DNA of 41,353 bases. Origin: Roseovarius sp. (GTDB lineage Bacteria > Pseudomonadota > Alphaproteobacteria > Rhodobacterales > Rhodobacteraceae). Positions 17,629 to 25,427 of the stretch are shown in pieces. Below the pieces are notes generated by a model. That model was not told the DNA's origin, searched no databases, and was given only the letters and a program-made list of their open reading frames with translations. Position numbers and translations under genes: made by a program. Numbering within the stretch: the first letter of the stretch is position 1; each line of letters starts with the position of its first letter. The stretch is from positions 24,769-66,121 of the forward strand of contig JAPOTF010000146.1 of assembly GCA_026709325.1 (NCBI GenBank), given 5' to 3'.

Positions 17629-18292
17629 GATGTTCTCCTCTTTGCTGGATGTGAACTTGAGTTTGAGAAAGGTTGGGGATTGGCGCGACCGCACCCAATC
17701 CGCATGTTGATGGCGCAACGGCCGCATTTGCCCATTCGGCAGCCTCTGGAACTGCCAGACCATGAAGACGTCCCAGGGTTGGTAGGACCTCAGCCGCTCC
17801 GAGTGCGTGGTAGAACGCAACGATCTTTACAGTTGCGGCAAGCCCCGTCAGTTGCCGCGCGTCTTCCGGGCCCGGTGGAGCGATGCGGCATTGCGTCACG
17901 ATTGCATGAGAGACATCCCTCGCATCCTCAAGCCACCTGAGTTGCCCGCGCTCATTCGGATCAAAAGCAAAAAGAATGTAGAGGTTTCCCGGGCATGCCG
18001 ACACGGGTTCTGCCAGCATTTGCACGGTTCCGGACAGGCATGTCACATAAGACACCTCGGAGAGGACGCCGCTTGCGACAATCATGCCAAAGGCAACGAT
18101 GGCCGTTTCCGGTGGCGGTCTTAATGGCTCCAAAAGTTTGGTGACGCGGTTGGAAAACCCCTGGTCCACGGCATCCTGCAAACTGGTCTCCAATCGGCTT
18201 GATCTTGGGATGGTGCCGCTTGCATCAAAGCTCCAGACGCGTGCATTGCTTGATCCCCAATCGATGCCAGCGCCAATGAGATGCATCACCAC
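17618..18292 (-). CDS. 2-dehydro-3-deoxygalactonokinase-like protein, short and probably degenerate
   Basis: The 224-residue product starts like a DgoK-type sugar-acid kinase: GIDWGSSNARVWSFDASG is the phosphate-1 loop of the ASKHA fold, and VAFGMIVASGVLSEVSYV matches the family GMI-S---G--EV block. DgoK proteins are about 290-330 residues and have an RGEET motif near the middle; here the equivalent region reads DVSHAIVTQ and the C-terminal third is missing. It overlaps the aldolase gene upstream and ridA downstream, so it sits inside a coupled operon. Either this is a decayed kinase kept open by selection on its neighbours, or an unrecognised short subfamily. Activity is doubtful. Confidence 0.55.
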   Translation of the reverse strand: MVMHLIGAGIDWGSSNARVWSFDASGTIPRSSRLETSLQDAVDQGFSNRVTKLLEPLRPPPETAIVAFGMIVASGVLSEVSYVTCLSGTVQMLAEPVSACPGNLYILFAFDPNERGQLRWLEDARDVSHAIVTQCRIAPPGPEDARQLTGLAATVKIVAFYHALGAAEVLPTLGRLHGLAVPEAAEWANAAVAPSTCGLGAVAPIPNLSQTQVHIQQRGEHHGN

Positions 18293-19353
18293 ACTTGTCC
18301 CCGAGCTGCCACGGGAGTGGACGCGAGCACAGTATTGCCCTGAACCAATTCCACGTGATCCAGCATATTGGCAACCACGCAGGCGTGGTTGGGCACGATC
18401 CGCAGCCTGTCACCAACCGCCAGGTTTATCGCCCCCTCACACCAGATCCGACCATGCTCCTCGCTCAGTTGATCAATTTTCAGATCATCACGTCCGAGCA
18501 CGTGGCCATGGCCATCAAGACCGAGCAGATCAGACGTAAGCACCTTGGAGCCGGCATCAATAACCGCATGGTTTGCCGACGGAACCGAAACGACCGTAGC
18601 CAGAACCGTCAGGGCGCAATCCTCCCAGCCGCACGTGCCGCGCATGACAAGAGACCGGTCGTTATAAACATAGGTGCCTATCCTGTACTCCGTCGCCAGT
18701 GGCATCTCATGGGCCTTCCACATGTCGGGCGAACCGCCCGAGGAGATAATATGGACAGATAGACCACTCCCTTCGATCAGTGCCTTCGCATTCCGCAGCC
18801 AATCGTGAACATGCGCGGCGGCGCCGACAGGTGGGTAGGTCATGAGACCGGCAAAACTCAATCCCGGGAGGTCGTCGATCTCAATAGCCAGATCTCGTGC
18901 AAGGGCAGGGCTTGCAACACCACACCGATTGGCTCCCGTGTTGCATTCAACGAGGATTGGGAGAGATCGGGAGGCATCTGCAAATGCCAGGCTCAATCCC
19001 TTTACCACGTCACTGTTGTCGGCGACGACGCGCACCATTACGCGATCTGCCAGTGCGCGAAGCCGTTTCGTTTTTGCTTCACCGAGTATGTTGTAGGTGA
19101 TCAAAACATCAGAGATGCCGCCATCGGAAATCATGGCTTCGGCTTCGGAAACCTTCTGACATGTAATGCCGATGGCGCCTTTTTCGATCTGGTAATGCGC
19201 AAGACCGGGCAGTTTGTGAGTTTTGATATGTGGGCGAAGTTTCATGCCGTGCTGATCGCAATACGTCTGAAACCTCTCTATATTTGCCTTGGCGACGTCC
19301 AGGTCAACGATTACGGACGGGGTGTCCAAACTTGAAAATTTGTTTTGCCGCAT
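18286..19353 (-). CDS. D-threonine aldolase-like PLP enzyme (DSD1 / alanine-racemase-fold family)
   Basis: This 355-residue protein has an alanine-racemase-type barrel with the PLP lysine in RPHIKTHK (Lys about 44). It has the C-terminal metal pair in PNHACVVANMLD (His about 323, Cys about 325), the hallmark of metal-dependent D-threonine aldolases, D-hydroxyaspartate aldolases and DSD1-type D-serine dehydratases. VECNTGANRCGV and SSGGSPDMW are further family blocks. It would cleave or dehydrate a D-beta-hydroxy amino acid, for example D-threonine to glycine and acetaldehyde. GGGGAGA lies just before the ATG. RidA in the same operon fits the enamine chemistry of a dehydratase. Exact substrate is unresolved. 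Confidence 0.88.
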   Translation of the reverse strand: MRQNKFSSLDTPSVIVDLDVAKANIERFQTYCDQHGMKLRPHIKTHKLPGLAHYQIEKGAIGITCQKVSEAEAMISDGGISDVLITYNILGEAKTKRLRALADRVMVRVVADNSDVVKGLSLAFADASRSLPILVECNTGANRCGVASPALARDLAIEIDDLPGLSFAGLMTYPPVGAAAHVHDWLRNAKALIEGSGLSVHIISSGGSPDMWKAHEMPLATEYRIGTYVYNDRSLVMRGTCGWEDCALTVLATVVSVPSANHAVIDAGSKVLTSDLLGLDGHGHVLGRDDLKIDQLSEEHGRIWCEGAINLAVGDRLRIVPNHACVVANMLDHVELVQGNTVLASTPVAARGQVW

Positions 19354-19355
19354 CT

Positions 19356-19929
19356 TTATCTCCCCGAGACGTTTTCACTTAAGCGCCCGATCGGGCGGAA
19401 GTTGAACCAGTGCGCCCACTCAATGACGGGTTTCGTTCCGCGGCCAGGCAGATGGTCGGCGAAACTCCAGGTAATTCGACTTGCCTTGAACTCGCCGGCA
19501 CATGTATTGGGTTTCCCAATGCATGATCTCTGGAGATCCATCGTCGCGCATGAAGGCATTTGCGAAACTCTTCAGGCAAGTCGCGACATCTCCGCCCAGT
19601 TGCATGTCGATGGGCTTTGAAGCCCGGTGATGTCGGGACCCAAGCCGGTCCGGCGCAGATTTCTCGGCGCTTGTTCGGGCAAATCCGAGCCATCCTTTCC
19701 GGTAGCTGTCCAGATCTGGAAATTCCAATGACCAGTTTGCCGGATCCCCCGCGCCGTCCGCATTTATACCAAAAAAGGCGGGTTCACGGATGTCCCCGGC
19801 ATTGGCGTCCCGGTCGCGGGACACGAATGCCTCGATGTCATCAGCGACCATGAGCGGTCGGAGCCTTGCTTTGCTTGCGCTTTCACTCTCCAAAGGGTTC
19901 GGGATGGAAATAGATGTCTCCCCTGTCAT
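19356..19929 (-). pseudogene. Frameshifted small gene of the island (possible NTF2/SnoaL-like fold)
   Basis: An open frame runs from the ATG at 19929, which overlaps the stop of the ATPase ghost (ATGA), to 19420. It contains ADDIEAFVSRDRDANAGDI, FGINADGAGDPANWSL and ETQYMCRRVQGK, recalling small NTF2/SnoaL-like proteins. After CRRVQGK the translation turns to low quality, while another minus frame picks up SRITWSFADHLPGRGTKPV and ends at a TAA (19356-19358) two bases before the aldolase ATG. That position is where an operon gene should end, which supports one indel near 19480. Family assignment is uncertain. Confidence 0.5.
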
Positions 19930-20600
19930 GCTGGCGTTCCCTTCCGATCAAAGAGGTGGATGTTCTCGGAACGAAATGAAACAGCCGCCTCCGATCCAGC
20001 CACGCTTTTACGGTGTCCGTGTTTTCGTAGGCGCGGCTGTTGGCCACCACCGATTTCCAAGGTCTTGATTGCATCCGCTCCGGTAAATTCGGATTGAACG
20101 ACCTGGCCTGTGACGGCATTCTTTGCTGCGTTGTCAATGTCGCCATCGGCGTTAAGGACACCCAAAGCTGCCGGGTTTACTTCCGGGCCTGCATCGACCT
20201 CGGTTTTGACGGCCGTGTCGCCAATTCGGATGGCATTCCCCCCTGCCGACGTCGCTTCGGGTAAATTCATGCGTGGATGGCCAATGAATTCGGCGACAAA
20301 CAGATTTGCGGGGCGCTGAAACGCCTCTTCCGGCGTGCCAGACTGCCGAACCCGACCTGAGACCATCCTCATGGCCTGCAACTGGCCATCCGTCACGCAA
20401 ATCGCGGCTTTCCCGGGATGCCGATGCAAAGAGATCAACTGCCGACGCATGCCGTCACGAAGCCGAGCGTCGAGATTGGACAGGAGTTCGTCCATGAAAA
20501 ACACGGCTTGATTCCGGACGATTGCCCGAGCGAGCGCAACGCGCTGGCCGCCAACGCTCTCATATCTTGAAGCGGGCCCTGCCGGGCATGGGCCGAATGG
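19926..20600 (-). pseudogene. Decayed MalK/UgpC-type ABC transporter ATPase
   Basis: The minus strand encodes VGGQRVALARAIVRNQ followed by VFFMDELLSNLDARLRDGM, recognisable as the ABC signature and Walker B of a sugar-type (MalK/UgpC) ATPase. In functional proteins these read LSGGQRQRVALGRA and LFDEPLSNLDAKLR. Then GTPEEAFQRPANLFVAEFIGHPRMNL matches the family post-Walker region, and a degraded OB-like domain ends at 19926. The Walker A half is absent, LSGGQRQ has lost residues, the Pro of DEP is Leu and the H-loop His is gone. Sequence from about 20601 to 20833 is further unassignable relic with no gene. Confidence 0.8.
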
Positions 20601-20833
20601 ATCAGGTCCACGAGATAAAGGACGTCGTCAGGGTTGCCGCTTGCAAAGCCTGTGGCCGGTTCCGCGTTCATGTTCGCTCGGTCACAGTTTGCGGGTTCGA
20701 CATCCACATTGGGCGCAAATGATTTGAAATCGTCAATGATCATGGATATCTCACCTGAAAAATGTCCATCGGCCGAAGCCGCGCCGGTGGCCAGCGGACC
20801 GCTCGGGCATACAGTGCCTAAAAGCCGGGTGGT

Positions 20834-22348
20834 TCATTGCGCATTGAGCTTTGGGAATGTTGGGAAGTTTTTCATCATGATTTCCTTTTGCCGGATTCCA
20901 TGCGGATCCTGGGAAATTGGCCACAATGCGCATTCCAGCCTCTTATAGGCTGTCTCGCGCGGGTTGTTGGGGTAGGGACCATCCACCGCCGCATAAAGGA
21001 TTTCACTCGCGACAGGTGCAAACGCCCCGTGAAAGTGATTGGTCGATTTCACGATGAGCACGTGTTTTTGCGCGATGTCGATGCCGAGATTGGTAAACAG
21101 ATCGGGCGAAAATGCCTGGCTGCGATTGGTGTTCAGAACGATGTCCATGTCACCAATCCGGATGGCCGCGCTGTCGCCGAGCGGGACGATTGAGGCGCCA
21201 AAGCTCTGAACGGCATCCCGCACCAGTCGCGTGACTTTGACCCGGGCATCAATCGGCTGACCCGCATGGGCCGAGGTTTTGCCGCCAAACCTGAGGTCAA
21301 ATTCGCTGCCTTCGCCCGCGGCAAAGCACAAACGCACCGCCATCGGATCCCAAATTGTCCCGAGCGCGGCCCGGGTCAAACCCATATCAAGGGCCTGCCT
21401 CAGAACGATTGTGGAGTCTCCTGCAACCCCGCCACCGGGATTGTCCCAAACATCCGCGATGACAACCGGACCCGCCCTGGCGCGGCCCGCGCGCGCGAGG
21501 GCTTCGCGCGAGTCCAAAAACTCCGGCGTGGCGCGTCCGCGAAAGCTGAAGAGCTCCATGCCCAAATCTTGAGAGAGTCTGGCTCCCCTCGACGGGTCGT
21601 TATCGGTGATCACCACGATTTTTGCGCCCAAATCGGGAGAGTCTCCCGCCATAAACCCGTGAATGGCGGAGACGGACAACACCTCGCCTTTTTCTTCCAG
21701 CGCTTTCATCCGGTCCACAAACCCGCGCATGGGTTCACGAGTGGTCGGCAAGATGTCGATCATGCGCACATCAAAAACCTGGATATCAGGCGCGATCTCT
21801 CCACGCGCCGCGCACAGGGTCAGCTCGACGCAGGCCTCGGCGGCTTCGACGAAGTCCGTGTGGGGAAATTCCTTGAAAACAGTGATTACATCGGCGCACC
21901 GGACACGCAGATCGCTCAGATGACTGTGAGGGTCAAAAGTTGCGCCGATTTTGCAATCCGGACCGACGATCTCGCGAATGGCCGACATAAGAGCGCCTTC
22001 GCAATCAACACAGCCATCCGCAATCATGGCACCGTGCAGGCCCAGGACAACCGCGTCCAACGGCAGGGCGGCGCGGGTTTGCTCCAGGATTTCGTCGCGC
22101 AGCCGCTCCCAGGTTGCCTGGCTTACCAGTCCGCCGGGCTCCGCCCATGTTGCCGTGCCTTCGATAAGTTTAAATGCATCTGAAGTGGCGCGACGACGCA
22201 AGGCCGGAAAAACCGCGCTGCACAGTGTCGGCGTTTCCGGGTGATCCCCCGGTCCCGCGTAAAAGCTGTGCTCGAAGTCGGTGATGTCCCTGCGCAGCGG
22301 GGAAAACGTGTTCGTCTCTGTCGCCAGTGACGCGCAAAATACACGCAT
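20834..22348 (-). CDS. M81 family metallopeptidase (MlrC-like)
   Basis: This 504-residue protein matches the MlrC family (DUF1485 plus MlrC C-terminal domain), named for the microcystinase C that degrades linearised microcystin. Most members have unknown substrates and sit beside ABC or TRAP importers. Landmarks are MRVFCASLATETNTFSPL at the start, VLGLHGAMIADGCVDCEGAL, GATFDPHSHLS with probable metal ligands, VWDNPGGGVAGDSTIVL and KSTNHFHGAFAPVA. The ATG at 22348 gives the family N terminus; one at 22360 is possible. The last about 20 residues (from HGIRQKE) look like read-through into a lost gene: AAGGAAATC-ATGATG inside this tail resembles another gene's start. It follows dctP by 67 bases in the same unit. 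Confidence 0.9.
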   Translation of the reverse strand: MRVFCASLATETNTFSPLRRDITDFEHSFYAGPGDHPETPTLCSAVFPALRRRATSDAFKLIEGTATWAEPGGLVSQATWERLRDEILEQTRAALPLDAVVLGLHGAMIADGCVDCEGALMSAIREIVGPDCKIGATFDPHSHLSDLRVRCADVITVFKEFPHTDFVEAAEACVELTLCAARGEIAPDIQVFDVRMIDILPTTREPMRGFVDRMKALEEKGEVLSVSAIHGFMAGDSPDLGAKIVVITDNDPSRGARLSQDLGMELFSFRGRATPEFLDSREALARAGRARAGPVVIADVWDNPGGGVAGDSTIVLRQALDMGLTRAALGTIWDPMAVRLCFAAGEGSEFDLRFGGKTSAHAGQPIDARVKVTRLVRDAVQSFGASIVPLGDSAAIRIGDMDIVLNTNRSQAFSPDLFTNLGIDIAQKHVLIVKSTNHFHGAFAPVASEILYAAVDGPYPNNPRETAYKRLECALWPISQDPHGIRQKEIMMKNFPTFPKLNAQ

Positions 22349-22414
22349 GATTTTTTCCATGTGCCTGAAATTTGGTGTCAGGGGCGGGAGGCGCCCCTGA
22401 CAACATGCGCCAGC

Positions 22415-23461
22415 CTAGTCGAGGTAGCTATTCGCGTTTGCCGCCGCGACCTGCTCGCGGAACAAAGTCAGCAGTTCGGAAGCGGTTGCATCAAGGTTCT
22501 GCGCGATATGCGCCTCGAACGCGGGCTGGGTTGCTTCCGCCATTGCCGCACGCTGCTCCGCGGTAAGAGCGGTGACTTCGATTTCGTTCATGAGACCTGC
22601 AAGACCGCGGTCGGAAGCCTCAATGATGCGCGACAGGCCGCGGCTGGCGGTGACGCAGTTCTCGGCTGCAACGCGCAGGGTTGCCCGCTCGCCCTCGCTC
22701 AAGCTTTCGAAGAATTCACGATTGATCATGAACGTATAGGGCGAGAACAGATGGTTTGTCAGCGTCATGTATTGCTGCACTTCGGCGAAGTTCGCAAACG
22801 AGATGATCGGCACGGGATTCATCTGCCCGTCGATCACGCCGGTTTGCAGACCGGAATAAACTTCGCCCCAGCTGAGCGGATAGGCTTCCGCTCCGAGTGC
22901 CTGCACGATGGTTTGGTGGGACGGCAGGGTCATGGTGCGAATGCGGATGCCGTCGAAGTCCGCAAGATCGGCGATCGGACGCTGAGAGTTCGTCACGGCA
23001 AAGAACCCGCCCGTGTCGGGGAAGCCGAGAACAACGACATCGCCAAGGGTTTGTTCGATATCTGCGGCAAGAGCTTCACCGAATGGCCCGTCAAACACTT
23101 CGTACGTGGCGGAATTGTTCACGAAGGCGAACGGAAGATTCAGAACGTCGATCCGAGGATAGTAGCTGGCCAGGGCCCCCGTGGACGTGAGCGTTGCCTG
23201 GATCACGCCATCGCGCAACTGCTGAACGTGTTCCGACGCCGAACCGAGTTGGTTAGACCCAAAAACTTCAACAGTTACACTGCCATTGGTGTCAGCGGTC
23301 ACGATGTTTGAAAACACGGCGGTGCATGCATGCGCGGGGTTCTCAAACGGGTCGGTTTGGTTGTCATGCCCAAACCGGATCATGCCACCATCTGCCAGTG
23401 CGGTTGTGGCGGTCACGGCCATCAAGGCCGTTGCGGCCAGGCCTTTGGTCAATGTCTTCAT
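22415..23461 (-). CDS. dctP: TRAP transporter substrate-binding protein (DctP family)
   Basis: The 348-residue periplasmic solute receptor begins with a Sec signal peptide (MKTLTKGLAATALMAVTATT, cleavage after ALA near residue 23). AGGAGGG lies before the ATG at 23461. The mature protein shows the DctP landmarks IRIRTMTLPSHQTIVQALGA, with the arginine that salt-bridges a ligand carboxylate, then PLSWGEVYSGLQTGVIDGQMNP. It hands a carboxylate-bearing ligand to the DctQM membrane complex. The ligand is unknown. Association with an M81 peptidase and a D-hydroxy-amino-acid aldolase suggests an amino-acid-like or hydroxy acid. Confidence 0.93.
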   Translation of the reverse strand: MKTLTKGLAATALMAVTATTALADGGMIRFGHDNQTDPFENPAHACTAVFSNIVTADTNGSVTVEVFGSNQLGSASEHVQQLRDGVIQATLTSTGALASYYPRIDVLNLPFAFVNNSATYEVFDGPFGEALAADIEQTLGDVVVLGFPDTGGFFAVTNSQRPIADLADFDGIRIRTMTLPSHQTIVQALGAEAYPLSWGEVYSGLQTGVIDGQMNPVPIISFANFAEVQQYMTLTNHLFSPYTFMINREFFESLSEGERATLRVAAENCVTASRGLSRIIEASDRGLAGLMNEIEVTALTAEQRAAMAEATQPAFEAHIAQNLDATASELLTLFREQVAAANANSYLD

Positions 23462-23492
23462 GATTCCCTCCTGTTGGTTTGAAGACGGCGCC

Positions 23493-24776
23493 CTATTGGG
23501 CAAATCCGAAGGCGCGCGGCAGGAACAATGCCGCGTCCTCCCAGAATGCAAAGAGAAAAAGTATGGCGATCTCGGCGATCAGGAACGGTGCGAGCTTGAT
23601 CGAGATTCGTTCGAGTTTTTCACCCGTGACCGAGGACAGCACAAAGAGACATGCCCCCACGGGCGGTGTCATGAGCGAGATATTCAGAGCCAGCACAAAG
23701 ATGATGCCAGCGTGGATCGGGTCCAAACCGATCTCCTGGGCGAGCGGTACAAGAACCGGCGCGAGGATGATAAGAATGGCGGTGATATCCATTACCATGC
23801 CGACCGCAAGCAGTATGCAGATGATGATCGCAATTATGGCATATGGGTTGCTTGAAATGCCGAGAACGCCCTCTGCAATGGCTTGCGGTATGCGCTCAAA
23901 GCTCATCCACCAGCCCAGGATACCGGCGAAAGCGATGATGACAAAAATCACGCCGGTGATTCGCGCGGTGCGCACGAGCATGCCGTAGAACGACTTGACG
24001 GTTAGGACCCGGTAAACAAAGACCCCAATGAAAAGCGCGTATGCCACAGCTATGGAGGCCGCTTCCGTCGGAGTGACAACCCCTCCCAAAATGCCACCCA
24101 GAATGATCACAGGCATCAAAAGCGCGGTGATGGACGACAGGAATGTCTGCCACACTTCACCGAGCGTCGCGCCCCGAGCCGCTTTGGGCAGGTTTTCGCG
24201 CTTGCCGCCGATGACTATCACGCCCATGCAGACAAGGCATATGACGAGACCCGGGAGGATGCCGGCGGCGAACAATCCGCCAATGGAGACACCTATGAGT
24301 GAGCCATAAACCACCATCAGCCCCGACGGTGGTATGGTTGGCCCGATGATCGAGCCGGCAGCGGTGACCGCGCAGGCGTAGTCCCGACTATAGCCTTCTT
24401 TCACCATGGCGGGGACAAGGGTTCTGCCGAACGCCGCCGCGTCCGCTGTCGCCGAGCCGGTCAATCCAGCGAAAAATACAGAGGCTAACATGTTGGTATG
24501 CGCCAGCCCGCCCCTAAAGCGACCTACCAGCACCTGCGCGAGTTTCACCAGCCGATCAGTGATCCCGATGCCGTTCATAATCTCCCCGGCAAGGATGAAG
24601 AAGGGCATCGCAAGGAAGGGAAAGATGTTCAGCCCATTGAATATCTTGCTCGGGCCGATGGCGACAAAGTTCATGCCGCCCATTCCAAGCAGACCCGCAA
24701 CACCTGCCAGGCCAATGGCAAATCCAATTGGCATACCAAAGAGGATGAGAAAGACAAAGGTGGCCGCGACGATCAT
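23493..24776 (-). CDS. dctM: TRAP transporter large permease (DctM)
   Basis: This 427-residue inner-membrane protein has about twelve hydrophobic segments and is the ion-coupled transport subunit of a TRAP system. Family blocks are FPFLAMPFFILAGEIMN, GLTGSATADAAAFGRTLVPAM, SIIGPTIPPSGLMVVYG, GVVTPTEAASIAVAYAL and ISLMTPPVGACLFV. The ATG at 24776 with GAGG upstream gives the normal N terminus (MIVAATFVFLILFGMPIG); the frame runs further upstream inside dctQ without family similarity. It overlaps dctQ by four bases (ATGA) and precedes dctP by 31 bases. Confidence 0.95.
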   Translation of the reverse strand: MIVAATFVFLILFGMPIGFAIGLAGVAGLLGMGGMNFVAIGPSKIFNGLNIFPFLAMPFFILAGEIMNGIGITDRLVKLAQVLVGRFRGGLAHTNMLASVFFAGLTGSATADAAAFGRTLVPAMVKEGYSRDYACAVTAAGSIIGPTIPPSGLMVVYGSLIGVSIGGLFAAGILPGLVICLVCMGVIVIGGKRENLPKAARGATLGEVWQTFLSSITALLMPVIILGGILGGVVTPTEAASIAVAYALFIGVFVYRVLTVKSFYGMLVRTARITGVIFVIIAFAGILGWWMSFERIPQAIAEGVLGISSNPYAIIAIIICILLAVGMVMDITAILIILAPVLVPLAQEIGLDPIHAGIIFVLALNISLMTPPVGACLFVLSSVTGEKLERISIKLAPFLIAEIAILFLFAFWEDAALFLPRAFGFAQ

Positions 24777-25276
24777 GTTTTCGCCTCGCTCTCGTCCAGT
24801 TGAGACCCCAGATCTCTCACCATGGCCAGCACCAGCTGAATGACTGCCAGAGCGGCGGATACCGGTATGGCCCAATAGAATGGCGCGAGCGTTGTGCCGA
24901 AGATCATGGCCTGACGTGTCGATCCGGTTTGGGCAAAACCAATTCCGAACCAAAACACATAGAAAAAGAGCGCAATGGCCAGGCAATCAATTGCGATGAG
25001 GATGGGATGACGCAGACATGCGGGCAAAGCCGTGATCAAGGCCGTCAAGCCAATATGTTCACGCCGCGCGATCCCCGACGAAACCGCGAGCAGCGCGGTC
25101 CAGATCATCAAATATCGCGCAAGAGTCTCCGGCCATGGTAGCTGCCATCCGAACCAGTAGCGGTCCATCACTCCAATCCAGACATCAACGACCAGGGCCA
25201 CCATCAATAGTGCGACAATTGCTTCGGTGACCTTGTTGATCCCTGTACCTAGTTTCCCAGCCAGTGATCTTGTCAC
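24773..25276 (-). CDS. dctQ: TRAP transporter small permease (DctQ)
   Basis: The 167-residue small membrane subunit has four hydrophobic helices and the family stretch WIGVMDRYWFGWQLPWPETLARYLMIWTALL. I place the start at GTG 25276 because GGAGGA lies four bases upstream. An in-frame TTG at 25288 would place the same GGAGG inside the coding region, and the ATG between them is out of frame. It is the first gene of the minus-strand island unit and is divergent from the RpiR-type regulator. The shared 150-base intergenic region holds candidate operators. Confidence 0.9.
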   Translation of the reverse strand: MTRSLAGKLGTGINKVTEAIVALLMVALVVDVWIGVMDRYWFGWQLPWPETLARYLMIWTALLAVSSGIARREHIGLTALITALPACLRHPILIAIDCLAIALFFYVFWFGIGFAQTGSTRQAMIFGTTLAPFYWAIPVSAALAVIQLVLAMVRDLGSQLDESEAKT

Positions 25277-25294
25277 TGCATCCTCCAAAATGAA

Positions 25295-25365
25295 ATTTTG
25301 TTATATTTTAATGCATGTATTTTCGAAGAGTCAAACATTTTTTGACATTTTGTTACATTTTATGC
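25295..25365. promoter_or_regulatory. Direct-repeat operator candidate between dctQ and rpiR
   Basis: Two near-identical copies occur in direct orientation: ATTTTGTTATATTTTAATGC (25295-25314) and ATTTTGTTACATTTTATGC (25347-25365), 52 bases apart, about five helical turns. This spacing suits a looping or side-by-side repressor. They lie just upstream of the dctQ start on its strand. The divergent RpiR-type protein is the obvious candidate ligand, but this is inferred. Confidence 0.5.
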
Positions 25366-25404
25366 GCAAAACTGGTGTCAAGCGCACTAAAATTTGACCC
25401 AAAT

Positions 25405-25421
25405 TTGTAACCTGGTTATAA
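25405..25421. promoter_or_regulatory. Imperfect inverted repeat next to the rpiR start
   Basis: TTGTAACC (25405-25412), one base, then GGTTATAA (25414-25421) form a 7-of-8 matching inverted repeat, six bases before the ATG of the RpiR-type gene. Binding here would block its translation start or promoter, consistent with autorepression. TTGTTA/TTGTAA words also occur in the direct repeats upstream. Confidence 0.45.
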
Positions 25422-25427
25422 ACAGGA

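Noticed and set aside
22361-23311. 316-codon plus-strand open frame
   Set aside because: Antisense to dctP, whose frame has a signal peptide, ribosome site and family motifs.
25277-25288. TTG start at 25288 for dctQ
   Set aside because: The ribosome site GGAGGA would then be inside the gene; GTG 25276 has that site at correct spacing.
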